A DNA stretch of 64,000 nt. Origin: Branchiostoma belcheri. Its lineage: Eukaryota; Chordata; Leptocardii; Amphioxiformes; Branchiostomatidae. Shown piece by piece: positions 45,901-56,003 of this stretch. Location of the stretch: the NCBI RefSeq assembly GCF_001625305.1, contig NW_017803962.1, positions 41,886 to 105,885 on the forward strand. The letters run 5' to 3'. Position 1 is the first letter of the stretch. Every line of letters starts with the position of its first letter. The notes under the pieces are model-generated. The model did no database searches, had not been told where the DNA came from, and saw nothing but the letters and a program-made list of their open reading frames with translations. The position numbers and the translations under genes are program-made.

Positions 45901-47732
45901 AACCGTCAACTGATGTGATAAGATTTCAATTAAACTTTTTCTCATTCTACCTAGGAATAGATAACTACTTTTACAAGAATGTAGGCTGAATATGAAACAA
46001 AGATCTGGCTAGATTCCACCTTGTTTGCATACATTTTTGTTCAGAAAGGCACATCGTTCCATTTTGTTTCAGGGTTTGGCTGCCCAGTTACAGAGTGGAC
46101 AGGCACCAGATCTGTCTGCAGTGCTTAGGAAGAATCAAGGACCAAGTCAGGATAAGGTAAGAATGTCCGTAGACAAGACAAAGTTCGCCATACATTGGGA
46201 TATAAAACATACAAATACTGCCTTGACCTTGAAAGATAACTGTCTAACTTCTGACACAATAGCTGTTAATATTACAGTGTATATATAACTGAACAAGGCA
46301 TTAATGTCTTTCTTCTGTAAATGCGTCTATTTACCAATCCCATCTTTTCTAGTTATAATAAGACAACCGTTCTTGATTGATGTAAGTTGCAGTAATTCAA
46401 ATATGTGTCAGGACTCGAAATACTAGTACTACCAACTGCGTAATGCAGGTTACAAGTAGGATTGGAGTTGTTCAAGTCTTGACCTGTACCTAACCTGGGT
46501 TGGTCTGTGAACTGGGCTACCATATATGAAGTATGATACAAATTAATTGGCAATGGTTTCTGAACAGTTTTTACTTAGTTTGATCCATACTAAATTCTGA
46601 GTGGTGCAGGTAAAATTTGTCTGATGCAAGTAAGTTTCCTGCTCCAGTGCAGATGTGCAGGAAAAAGTATATCGAGCCCTGTGTGTGTAAGTAATAAGTA
46701 CAAAAATGTAAGATCTTGTCATGTGACACTTAAAGAAACCAGTGCGACTGACAGTGGTTTCCCCTCTCACTAGGAGAACCTTCCTCCACAACACTTGCTC
46801 AGGAAGGGCCCGGTGTGTACTCTGCAACATGCACTCCCCAGGCCCCCTTCAGAGCACACACTTGGTACGTACATGTAGTATAGATATCATTTCTACTTGT
46901 GATCTCAGAAAAACCTCAATTTTTTACTTCCCTTCTTTGATTATGTCTGTCGAAAAAATATTCGTTTTGATATCTGTAAAATGTACTTTTGAAACATGCA
47001 GATTGAAATTAAACCAAAGTGTCTTATAATTTTTTTTTATTGTTTGTTTTGCACTCACAAGATAAAAGGAAATATAACAATTGAAGTTAAGTACTACTAA
47101 GGCCACACCAATTTAATTTGTTGGTTCTCGGATTCGCCTCTTGGTTTTTTTCTGATTTGCAAAAAAAAAAAAAATTGATTCTGGTCCTGAATCAACTGAA
47201 AAATGCTCATGTTTTGCCCCCAACAGTTGAGGAAAGTCCTTTTCTTCCTAGTTGTTACAGTTTTCCCATCTATCATTGCAGTGGTTTGATTAAAGTTCAA
47301 ATTCAATGTTTAAATTTTAACCCAGTCTTTTTGTGTTGACTTCATGACTCATTTTGTAGCATTTAAGCCTACATGTATAATAGGATGCCTAGACCTGTTT
47401 TTATTTTTATTTTTTTTCGTCCCTGTCGCTTCATATTTTTTCTGAAAAAATCCGAGAACCAACAAATTAAATTGGTGTGGCCTAACGTAGACATGCATGA
47501 GAGGGCCAGAAACCTGCTGGTTTATCTTTGGCCCTTCCCAATACTATAAGATTAAAAGTTCCCATTCATACTGAATGAAACAAAATTTAAACGAAGGAGA
47601 CAAAAATAACAGGAAATAAACAGAAACAATTCAAAGAACTAATGAAACAATGCAAATCATCTATCTGTTAACTTAGTGTCTTGAGATCTGCATTGTAAAT
47701 ATTCCTGTTGTTTTTTTGCAGGCCGGCCATAG
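32452..47732 (+). CDS. TTK: Dual-specificity spindle checkpoint kinase TTK/MPS1 (16 coding exons, complete)
   Basis: MPS1/TTK acts at kinetochores. It phosphorylates KNL1 and other partners to start spindle-assembly-checkpoint signalling and helps correct attachments. The exons join in phase to 3,165 nt, giving 1,054 residues; human TTK has 857, and the excess is mostly in the linker. The protein has a TPR domain at about residues 39-195, a long disordered linker at about 196-670, a kinase domain at about 670-950 and a tail. The start ATG (32452) is preceded by in-frame TGA codons in the same exon, and that exon opens after an AG acceptor at 32418-32419, so an upstream noncoding exon must exist. 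The kinase motifs are very close to those of vertebrate [51 protein letters not shown]. No disabling changes are seen. Confidence 0.97.
32757..33060. repeat. Dispersed repeat in a TTK intron, paired with 44755-45075
   Basis: Both stretches share ATCTCTAG...GTGATAC/CCACTTGT, ACTTGCATG.GGACACTTGTA and CAGTTTTTTCTAGGGTCGGT. Family unknown. Confidence 0.45.
33669..34416. mobile_element. GGGTTCACCAC-ended element in a TTK intron
   Basis: Ends ATGGGTTCACCACA / TGTGGTGAACCCAT enclose 748 bp. Inside, a block GGAAATGCTCTGTGCAGGTG plus following text is duplicated in tandem at about 33950-34075. A truncated copy at 51247-51571 runs into the N gap. Confidence 0.55.
35231..36210. mobile_element. piggyBac-like non-autonomous transposon in a TTK intron, copy 2
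   Basis: A 980-bp element flanked by TTAA (35227-35230 and 36211-36214) is nearly identical along its length to the copy at 16831-17798. Subterminal palindromes GGGGTCCGCGCGGACCCC stand near both ends, with a third, slightly decayed copy near 35415. Confidence 0.78.
36264..36672. mobile_element. hAT-like MITE in a TTK intron with perfect target duplication
   Basis: The 409-bp element has terminal inverted repeats TAGTGATGCATACC / GGTATGCATCACTA and a perfect 8-bp target duplication ACTCTGTG (36256-36263 and 36673-36680). The body repeats GTCCGGACTT-like blocks. Eight-base duplications and TAGTG ends are typical of hAT elements. Confidence 0.8.
37743..37990 (-). mobile_element. LINE 3' coding fragment inside a TTK intron
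   Basis: On the minus strand an open frame reads [20 protein letters not shown] and ends in [12 protein letters not shown] and a stop at 37743-37745. YSFFPRT.RDWN.LP is the usual C-terminal end of CR1/L2/Jockey-type LINE ORF2 proteins. The fragment is 5'-truncated and antisense to TTK, between coding exons 5 and 6. Confidence 0.7.
40289..47732 (+). CDS. TTK: TTK coding exons 8-16: kinase domain and C-terminal tail
   Basis: Exons: 40289-40493, 41100-41254, 42129-42292, 43046-43260, 44486-44662, 45376-45588, 46073-46156, 46774-46864 and 47722-47732. The glycine loop (IGKGGSSK) ends exon 8. The ATP-binding Lys is in YALK (about K700), the catalytic Asp in HSDLK (about D797) and the metal-binding Asp in DFG (about D814). 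The activation segment [18 protein letters not shown] is nearly that of human TTK, where the threonines are autophosphorylated. The tail holds [18 protein letters not shown], matching the helical region after the kinase in human TTK, and DKENLPP, a KEN box formed across the exon 14/15 junction. The last exon supplies only 11 nt (Gly-Arg-Pro-stop). The exon 11 donor is the weaker GTCAGG. Confidence 0.95.
41311..41621. mobile_element. GGCCACACC MITE in a TTK intron
   Basis: This 311-bp element has the same inverted ends as 3414-3774 and a shared interior (CAACTGCAAAATGCTCATAT). The flanking triplets are TTG and TTA, so the target duplication is imperfect. Confidence 0.7.
41985..42108 (-). mobile_element. 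tRNA-derived SINE fragment in a TTK intron
   Basis: The minus strand reads a tRNA-like head with GGGTTCGAATCCCAGG (B box) and then CCTTGGGAAAGGCACTTA. It ends about 20 bp before the acceptor of TTK coding exon 10. Confidence 0.5.
43337..43843. mobile_element. CAGGGCTCGAAAT-ended MITE with internal duplication, in a TTK intron
   Basis: An inverted-orientation member of the family. About 180 bp are tandemly duplicated inside (from 43434 and again from 43623, both starting TTTTTGTAGGTTTAC), which explains its 507-bp length. Confidence 0.62.
44052..44268. mobile_element. Palindromic MITE in a TTK intron
   Basis: The second 217-bp copy of the element at 15371-15587. It is flanked by TA on each side, compatible with a Tc1/mariner-type target, though copy 1 shows GA on the left. 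Confidence 0.7.
47101..47482. mobile_element. GGCCACACC MITE in the last TTK intron
   Basis: A 382-bp family member with ends GGCCACACCAATTTAATTTG / AAATTAAATTGGTGTGGCC and flanking TAA on both sides (47098-47100 and 47483-47485). Confidence 0.72.
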
Positions 47733-49309
47733 ACAACCCAGAACTGACAGATGAAGAGTACCTTTGTTTGTACATACATGTACCAGTACCTGCAGCAAAT
47801 CTCTATATTTCTACTATCTTAATGTCTGTGCTTACTAGAGAGATGTATTAGCACCTATTTTGCAAGAAAGTATAAGGCTTTGCAAGAAAGCATAAGGCTA
47901 GGCCTTCATGTAGAATAAAGTTACATGTACATTTTTGTACAATGTACCACTTTGAATATAGATTAAGTTCCAAAACATAAGTAAATTTATTAACAGATAC
48001 AGCTTCTTGATGATTTACAAAAAGAAAATGTGTAGTATCATAAAAATGTCCAGAATAATATCTCTATATTTCTGCATACTTTTTTGTCAGTCTACTCACA
48101 ATCTTAATACAATCAGCTTGGACCATTAAAATTATGCTTTACATGTGTTAGAAATTGAAGTCTAATAACTTCTAAAATGAAAATTAATTGCTGTATGTTT
48201 GATGAACAATGGTAAATAGTCTGACAACAGAGATGATAACACTTTCCTCTAGCTGTCCACTGTATCTTTGCTTTCTACATGCTACATTTATATGAAGAGT
48301 TAACAGAAGTTGTATTGGTTAGCATAACTACATACTGTATCTGTGAAATGTGCTGTTTTTGTCCGTGGAATATACAAAAGAAAATCTTTATTATATGTAC
48401 AGCTTCTAGTTCTGTATAAATGTTAATCATATCTAGGGCACAGCTTGAGCATTGTTTATTGAACACAATAAACAGACTAACTGCTTAATATTGTTTTCCT
48501 ATTTTGTTTTAATTTATAGCATGCCATATCAAGGAAGCAATTGAAACAAGAGTTGGATAATCTCATACCTTCGCCAGATTCTGTTAAGATTTGCAACTGA
48601 TAAATTTTAAAAGTTTCTCATCGATTTCGCAAATGATATACTCATTTGCATTAATTATATCACTTGATTATATCCTCTACCCAATAAGTCTTATCTCAAA
48701 GAAAAAAGCTATAGCAGCAAGTCCTTATCAATTATGTAAATGAGGTCCTTATTTGACTAGATTATGCTTAATGACTTCACTTGGCTTCCAAATGCAATAT
48801 GAAATTCTCAGCGGTTACCATTATGAAATTGTAGCATTTTGGTATGGATTATGAAAAGAAGGTTCTCATTTACACATCTGCCGATTTTCCTTTCATCCTC
48901 AAAATTTTGGAATTTCCTTAATTATGCAAATTAGGTCTTGATTTGCATAACTGCCATCTAATTATATCAAGCATGAAAATCAAAACGATCCGTCAACTGG
49001 TTCTCGTTATCTCCCCTCGAACATTTTTGGACAAATGCACCTGCAGTTCCAGAACAAGCTGCTAGGTACCCACAAGAAGGCCCATTGTCGAACTTGACCT
49101 TCCTCTTTGCGATCTCTTCCCATCCACTAAACATCATGCACAAACATCCACAGATTCTGGTTCTGTTGTAAACAGAAATACACACACAGCCCACTACAGT
49201 ACCGTAGGAAAACATCAGGTGAACCAGTTTCGAACCTGACCTTTGTTTTCACAGCCAGTACTCGCCTACCAAATATCATGAAGATCAAACCACAGCTTAT
49301 CGAATTGCT
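47733..49309. other. TTK 3'UTR and downstream spacer
   Basis: AT-rich, non-coding. It includes the TTK polyadenylation signals and, from about 48555, a partial relative of the ACCTTCGCCA repeat with TTATGCAAATTAGG text. No gene seen. Confidence 0.5.
47914..48472 (+). terminator. TTK 3'UTR polyadenylation signals
   Basis: AATAAA hexamers occur at 47914-47919 and 48467-48472, 182 and 735 bases after the TAG at 47730-47732. The sequence between them is AT-rich with no coding potential seen, which suits a 3'UTR with two possible ends. The second is followed by a T-rich run. Confidence 0.55.
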
Positions 49310-50103
49310 AACTAGAGTTCCACGATCTCATACCTTCGCCAAATGATGTTAATCTTTCTGACTGACAAAAATGATTCCTTCTGATTATGCAAATAAAATC
49401 CTCATTTGTATTATATTTATATTATAATATTGTATTATAATATTGTATTATATAGTTGATCATATTCTCCATCAAAAGACAGCCATCAAATTCCAGGCAG
49501 TTAGCATTATGGAATTATAACAAATTATGCAAATTAGGTGTTAATTTACATAATTAATATCTGCCTGTGTTTCTCTCGTTCTCAATTACATATGTCACAA
49601 GCTTGAATAGTCCTATAATGTAATGCAGCTGATTTATAGAATTTCTCCATTAATTATGCAAATTAGATCCAGATTTGCATAATTGTCGCATAATTATGTC
49701 AAGCGTCACTTGAGCTACCTACATACCAAAAATCACGACGATCCGTCCACCGGTTCTTGAGTTATCCTCTTTTGAATATTTTCAAACAAATAGCCCTGCA
49801 GTTCCTGAGCAAGCCGCTAGGGGGCCCAAACTCATGTCACTTCTTCCCCAGCATGAGAGCTACCTACAGTCCACATTTCGTCACCCCAGCATGTGTAGAT
49901 CATGAGATATCAAAACCGGAAGTTCAGCTGCAGTACCATAACAAGCCGCTAGGGGGCCCAAAATCTAATCATTTCCAGGTCTCATCAAGACCTACCCACC
50001 TACCAAATATCAAGATAATCCATCTAAGCTTTCTCGAGTTATGCTGTTGACACACAGACACACGGCCAGGAAAACATATTAACCTTCTTGGCGAAGGTAA
50101 TAA
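49310..50103. mobile_element. Long dispersed repeat, second copy, next to C4-like copy A
   Basis: The partner of 13252-14160, ending CTTCTTGGCGAAGGTAATAA just before the 3' end of C4-like copy A. Partial relatives lie at 48555-49080 and 62925-63460. Confidence 0.5.
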
Positions 50104-50177
50104 GCATGCTGTTAACATACATACAGTCATTCTACCATGGCAAAATCTTCCTATCGAAGGAAACAACGGTTAACGTT

Positions 50178-51862
50178 CTACTTTGTACAGACGACACAGG
50201 TGAGTTCCCTCCCTTCCACGTAGTGGTCATGGGAACACGGCAGGGACCCACAGCGGGCTTCTACGGGGTAGAACAGCGCTCCGTTATGGTTCGCCTGTCC
50301 GCCTGGCATCACCTCTGGCTGTTCATCCACACAGACGTACTCTTTAGACCCGGCGTGACTGTGGTGTTCAGCCATGAGGTAGCCATGGTACTCGCGGGTC
50401 CAGCCGCTATAACAGGTGTTACGGGCGGGGATCATTAACTTACTGCCGCGGGTTGGGACGTAGCAGACCGCACACGGGACGTCGTTATCGTGAAGAGAAG
50501 TGGAGCCGAACGGGATGTTTGTGTTCAACTGGTACTCAGCGCCGTACATGAAAGCCTTCCCCCCTTGGACTCCATCTTGGTACCGTCCCCACTGTGGGTC
50601 GGTCGGCAGACACTGGTAGTTGGTCCCGCCGCCTGGCTGGTCGTGCGCCGAACCTCCAGCCACACCTGATAATAATAGGGGAATCATCTATGCTCAGCTT
50701 CCATACCAATCGATAACGTTTCTCACTCTATTCTTCCACGCACTTCCTACGGGAAGTTCATGTCCAGAGGAATTTCTTTATATATGTTTTTAAACTTAAA
50801 AGTATTATCCGAGCCCCTTCTCTGTTTAGGAACATGGTGCACGCACGAATGTTGTTCCAAGTTTTTGCCTTCGCTCCAACAATCAGAGATCAAAACAAAA
50901 TGCAGGGAATGTTATAGGGTCCTCGCTAGCCTAAATCGCTTTACGGTTGCCGGCCGCCCAACATCCAGGCGGCCAATAAAGCCGCGGACGGTAGAGTTTG
51001 GTTTATACAGGTCCTCTCATGTTCTACAATGTCCCATATTAATAATAAACTGGAAGAACAACTACATACTGCTGTTGCGTTACGTCTTTTTGTATACATC
51101 CTACGGTTTGTAAACAAAGAAAACCTCGTACCAGAGTAAATCAGCTCTGTCCCATGATTGGTCGGACAAGTTTTCCTCCCCCAGCGCACGTAGACGGACG
51201 TCCCTATGGATAATTGGATAAGAGCCTCCGTCAGAAAACACAGGCAAAACTAGAAAGGCCAATATTTGCTTTGGAGCAAATACAGCGATGGGTTCACCAC
51301 ATTTTACGACATGGCAGGGAAAGAATGGGAAACACAAGGGAAAACAATGATTTACATTGATATAACTATAATATGAAGTAAAATACAACTAAAACAACAG
51401 TTGGATAGCTATTCCCTACTTTATTGGTTAGGATTTTTAATTGCATAATGCAAACTGTTGATTTTCAAAATAAAAAAAAACGTCCATGCCCGGCATTCCA
51501 ATGCTGGAGCAGGAAAGCTTGAAATACCTACCAAAACACTTGAATACAGACATACTGTCAGTATGGAAATGNNNNNNNNNNNNNNNNNNNNNNNNNNNNN
51601 NNNNNNNNNNNNNNNNNNNNNNNNNNNNNNNNNNNNNNNNNNNNNNNNNNNNNNNNNNNNNNNNNNNNNNNNNNNNNNNNNNNNNNNNNNNNNNNNNNNN
51701 NNNNNNNNNNNNNNNNNNNNNNNNNNNNNNNNNNNNNNNNNNNNNNNNNNNNNNNNNNNNNNNNNNNNNNNNNNNNNNNNNNNNNNNNNNNNNNNNNNNN
51801 NNNNNNNNNNNNNNNNNNNNNNNNNNNNNNNNNNNNNNNNNNNNNNNNNNNNNNNNNNNNNN

Positions 51863-51912
<50 letters not shown>

Positions 51913-52382
51913 ACCGACCTTTCCTGCCTTTATTTTAACTATTCAGTTACGCTAACCTCACGCAGTACATACATGTACTTACCGGTTTGCCCGTGAAACA
52001 GGGTCAGACTGAGAACAGCAGCCACGCCCACTACAACGGCAGTTGTAAACTTTGGCCATGTCGTTGCCCAGCCAACAAGACGCCCTACTTCCTGGTGCTG
52101 TTCATTGGCCAGGAGAATCATGAAGTGGGCCAGTCGCACCCAGGACTTCCGATCGTCTTCTTCCATCTTCGCCATAGTGAGCAGAGTTCTGGGGTCTGTG
52201 CCACAGAGCTCTCGAATCCTACGGTTCAGTTCGTCGACCGGAGTACTTGACAGTGACTTTCCCGCTACAAAACGGGCCGGCTCGGCAGGTAATGGGTACA
52301 TTGTGGGACTGCCGGCTTGCTGTATCGCCTCGAGAAAGTTCTTGTTCCTCAGAGAGGCTCCTGGTACCAAAGTAGTTGCCAT
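50178..52382 (-). CDS. Membrane-anchored short-chain-collagen-C4-like protein, copy A (three exons)
   Basis: Exons: 51983-52382, 51132-51203 and 50178-50665, exit phases 1 and 1, giving 319 residues. The start is MATTLVPGAS at 52382; the same start is conserved in copy B, where an in-frame stop lies just upstream. Residues 1-110 have no signal peptide and are charged. Residues about 112-129 (FTTAVVVGVAAVLSLTLF) form one membrane helix, so a type II orientation with an extracellular C-terminus is likely. From residue 134 comes a Cys-rich domain: VYVRWGRKTCP, GGGTNYQCLPTDPQWG, YGAEYQ, LHDNDVPCAVCYVPTRGS, CYSGWTREYHGYLM, CGSLPC and a final LTCVVCTK. This is the C-terminal domain found in proteins named short-chain collagen C4-like in sponges, cnidarians and amphioxus. 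No Gly-X-Y run is present. Function is unknown; an adhesion or matrix role is a guess. Intron 1 contains the N gap. Confidence 0.85.
51247..51571. mobile_element. Partial copy of the GGGTTCACCAC element, cut by the assembly gap
   Basis: It matches 33620-33950 closely (GGTTCACCACATTTTACGAC, CATGCCCGGCATTCCAATG) and stops where the Ns begin. The lost part may have contributed to the assembly failure. Confidence 0.6.
51572..51862. other. Assembly gap (Ns)
   Basis: A run of Ns inside intron 1 of C4-like copy A, bordered by the repeat at 51247-51571 and by (AC)n at 51863-51910. Confidence 0.99.
51863..51910. repeat. (AC)n microsatellite next to the gap
   Basis: A pure AC tract of 48 bases immediately after the Ns. 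Confidence 0.9.
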
Positions 52383-52490
52383 TTCGTGCCCCAAAACGTC
52401 TACACCAGCCGGCTGTGAGAACTGTATGTCGGCGTAACGTAATGGCGCCTCAACTACGTAAGAGGTCACGGAGTACAATGTACAATGTAA

Positions 52491-52874
52491 GGCCATGTTG
52501 ATTTGATTATATGGATGACATCCGCGCGCGCATGAATTTTTTTTCGGCCGTTTCCAAAAAAAAAAAAAGTTTTCAACCATACTGTAAATCGTACAAAACA
52601 GTTGTAAAATGAGCAAAAATATACCACAAAACTATACCAATGTCGTAGAATGCCAAAATCAAAACGAAAAAAGACGAAATTGTAAAGAAATGAATTTGAA
52701 GACTAGATTATTCGCCAACCCATATTCTGTGCCATTTGCTCAACCCTCATGACCACGTAGATTTCATAATGAAAAGAACTTTTTTTTTTTGCAAAACTTT
52801 TTTTTAATTCGCACGCGCGCATCAGTTTTGGGGCTCCCAGAGGATGTCATCCATATAATCAAATCAACATGGCC
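52491..52874. mobile_element. GGCCATGTTG MITE upstream of C4-like copy A
   Basis: Inverted ends GGCCATGTTGATTTGATTAT / ATAATCAAATCAACATGGCC are flanked by TAA (52488-52490 and 52875-52877). The matching place upstream of copy B (near 56610) has no such insertion. Confidence 0.78.
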
Positions 52875-53233
52875 TAAGTAGCAACAACAAATGTTTGCAT
52901 GGTAACACGACTCAAACACCTGGCCACTATTCAAGGAGGTTTCACCTTGTGTTTCGATCATTTTACCGGTCCAACTGACGTCCCCTACAGCATGACGTTT
53001 GTCAGCTTTTGTTATTCATGTTATTTCATGGTCATAATAGATTACTAATAATCTATCGGCCAAACCTGGACAGCTTCATGTTACACCCCCTTCCATTGAA
53101 TAATAGTAGCGCCCAGGCTGCGCAGGTGTACTTGGCGGTTCGGTCATGTGGTGTCAAGATTGGCTTGATAGACATTTTACTTCCTGAATGTCAGTCAGTC
53201 CCATGGTCCACCTTACTTGCATTGTAATTAAAT

Positions 53234-53614
53234 TAGTCCATGGGCCAGAGGTGGCAAATTCTCATCATGGTTTTTGAAAAGTAGGGTGTTTTTTTATTTG
53301 ATAGCCATTGCACATTGGTAGCTTTAACCTTGCTATCTGACCTTGAACGTTGACCTCATATGGACCGTGTCTTTTTGCACTTATGATGCAAAATATCAAA
53401 TATGGATATTTTTCAACTTCATTGACTGATAAGACTGGAACCATGGATTACAAAAAAATGTTAATATTGTTTCGCTATGTCATTTCTACGAGAAGTTATG
53501 AGCTTTTGAAATTCAAATATTCCACAGACACCCTACTTTTCAAAAACCATGATGAGAATTTGCCACCTCAGGTGGTACCGATATATGAAATTTGGGGGTC
53601 TGGCCCATGGACTA
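53234..53614. mobile_element. TAGTCCATGGGCC inverted-repeat element upstream of copy A
   Basis: Ends TAGTCCATGGGCCAGA / TCTGGCCCATGGACTA, with a long inner inverted repeat GTGGCAAATTCTCATCATGG. It was inserted before the tandem duplication, since 56988-57366 holds the same element. Confidence 0.65.
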
Positions 53615-53702
53615 AATGTGGCGATTAGTTCCTTAAATGAAAGCTTAAACTGTGGGGAAGTAACAAAAGACACAACGCTATATTCCAGGATAACAGATAA
53701 AG

Positions 53703-53972
53703 TGTGCATGATGTGGGGCCGTGTGGCATAACAGCAGAGTGCCATACTCAGCTCGGAACCAAGAGGTCCCGGGTTCGAATCCTGCCATGCTACCCATCTT
53801 GTGCCTTTGGGAAAGACACTTTACACGACTTTCCTCACTTGACTCAGGTGAAAATGAGTATTGTCTTTTGTCCTCTGCTCTGGTGGCGGCATAAAAATAA
53901 GTTGAAAACTTGAGTGTGCCTTCACCATGTCTTGTCTTTAAATGTTGCAATAAATATGATAAATAAAAAAGT
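53703..53972 (+). mobile_element. tRNA-derived SINE upstream of copy A
   Basis: The head GGGGCCGTGTGGCATAACAG followed by GGGTTCGAATCCTGCC contains A- and B-box-like RNA polymerase III promoters. It continues into TTTGGGAAAGACACTTTACA and an AATAAA-rich tail. The head does not fold as a full functional tRNA, so it is a SINE. Confidence 0.65.
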
Positions 53973-54432
53973 GTGCATCTGCATCAGTACATATCTTTCG
54001 TTTCAGTCAGCTTTCAAATATTGCTACCAAGCCCACGAAAAGGGATGGCTACCAGGCTAGCGTGCAACTCCACGGCCACGTAGTGGGGACCGCCTCGTCA
54101 AAAATATGACACGTTTCGGTTTCCAGAAATTGGTTGTTTATATTCTTTTAAGACTTTGGTCGTCTGATGTCACCCATGCAGACATCATGCGGAGGCGGTA
54201 ACAATTGTAAGGAAGTCAACACTGCAAAATTACAATAGAAACATGCATCTTATGCTAATGACAAGTTGTTGAAACGGTCGCTTACACTGTCGGCAGCAAC
54301 AAAGAAAGCTGCTTAAAATTTTATTACGTAAGCTGCAGCTGGATGGAGGCATCAGGAATTATGTTGAATCGCGGACTCCTTCTTATATTTGAGAATTCTA
54401 TTCCCAGGAAAGAACGGTAACAACGTTCTATA

Positions 54433-55795
54433 CTACTTGGTGCAGACGACACAGGTGAGTTCCCTCCCTTCCTCGTAGTTGGGACACGGCAGGGACCCAC
54501 AGCGGGCTTCCACGGGGTAGAACAGCGCTCCGTCCCGGTTCGCCTGTCCGCCCGGCATCACCTCAGGCTGTTCATCCACACAGACGAACTCTTTAGACCC
54601 GGGGTGGCTGTGGTGTTCAGCCATGAGGTAACCATGGTACTCGCGGGTCCAGCCGCTATAACAGGTGTTACGGGCGGGGATCATTAACTTACTGCCGCGG
54701 GTTGGGACGTAGCAGACCGCACACGGGACGTCGTTATCGTGAAGGGAGGTGGAACCGAGCGGCACGTTTGTGTTCAACTGGTACTCAGCGCCGTACATGT
54801 AAGCCTTGTATTCTTCGACTCCATCTAGGTACCGTCCCCACTGTGGGTCGGTCGGCAGACATTGGTAGTTGGTCCCGCCGCCGGACTGGTCGTACCATGT
54901 GCCTCCAGCCACACCTGAACGACATGTGACAGAGGATCTCAGCTTCCATACAAATCGATATAAAGTTTATTACTTTATCAAAGGAGCTTCAGATAACGTC
55001 CTTCTACATCTATAGTATACTGGACAAGACCCTCGTGGGGCATCACGGATCATCACGTCCAGGTGCACGACATTGTGCGGCCGGTGGCGTGTATGGTGCT
55101 CGTAAAAATCAACAAATAAAGTGTGCAGACGAACAAAAACAAATTTGTGCAAGTGAATCATATACATGGCCGCGCTGACAAACCTGAGTTACAGCTGGGT
55201 GCTGGGGAGGCCCATGTACTGGGTTAGCCCAAACGGAACCCGTAAACGGTTGGTGATGTAACAATGTGTGGAGGTAAACTAGTACTGTTCCACTCACCGA
55301 CCGTTCTTGGGGAGAAACTGGCGATAAGTGTCTGTTTTGCAGTTGAGAGTTGTGTAGCGGAGCGAGTACTTTATCACTGTAGTTTCAGCTACAATATGCA
55401 TGCAGGGGTGCATCGCAGTTAAATGCATCCTAAAATGCTTTATCGATGCAGGCTATTGTGGCATATGGTGTCTGTGCAAAAGTTCCTACCAGAGTAAACC
55501 ATTTCAGTCCCTAGGCTGTCCGGACAGGTCTTCCTTCCCCAGCGAACATACACAGCTCCTCCTGTGGGACATTGGGCAGAACTTCTATCAGAAGCCACAG
55601 ACGCAGCAATATCTCATCAATGGCAAGAGATTTATTTTATTAATTTAATTTTAATAGTAAAAAAAGAAACCCATCAATGGTACATACTTCTGCATGCGCA
55701 TTGTCGTTCTGCATCTTTGAATGACGTCGACAATTTGTATCTGAGTTATCGTGCTAACCCTCACACACTCACACACACAACTACAGGCCTTTTGA

Positions 55796-55827
<32 letters not shown>

Positions 55828-55957
55828 TGCACACACACACACACACACACACACATGCACACACACAGACACACACACATGCACACATACACACACGCAC
55901 ACATACACACACACATACACGCACAAACACACGCACACATATACACACACACACACA

Positions 55958-56003
<46 letters not shown>

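Noticed and set aside
51421..51955. Frames running through the N gap
   Set aside because: They exist only because Ns read as unknown residues; the ends are an (AC)n tract and a transposon.
53703..53790. tRNA gene
   Set aside because: It has A- and B-box-like motifs but no complete cloverleaf or anticodon arm, and related sequences recur through the window. This fits a tRNA-derived SINE.
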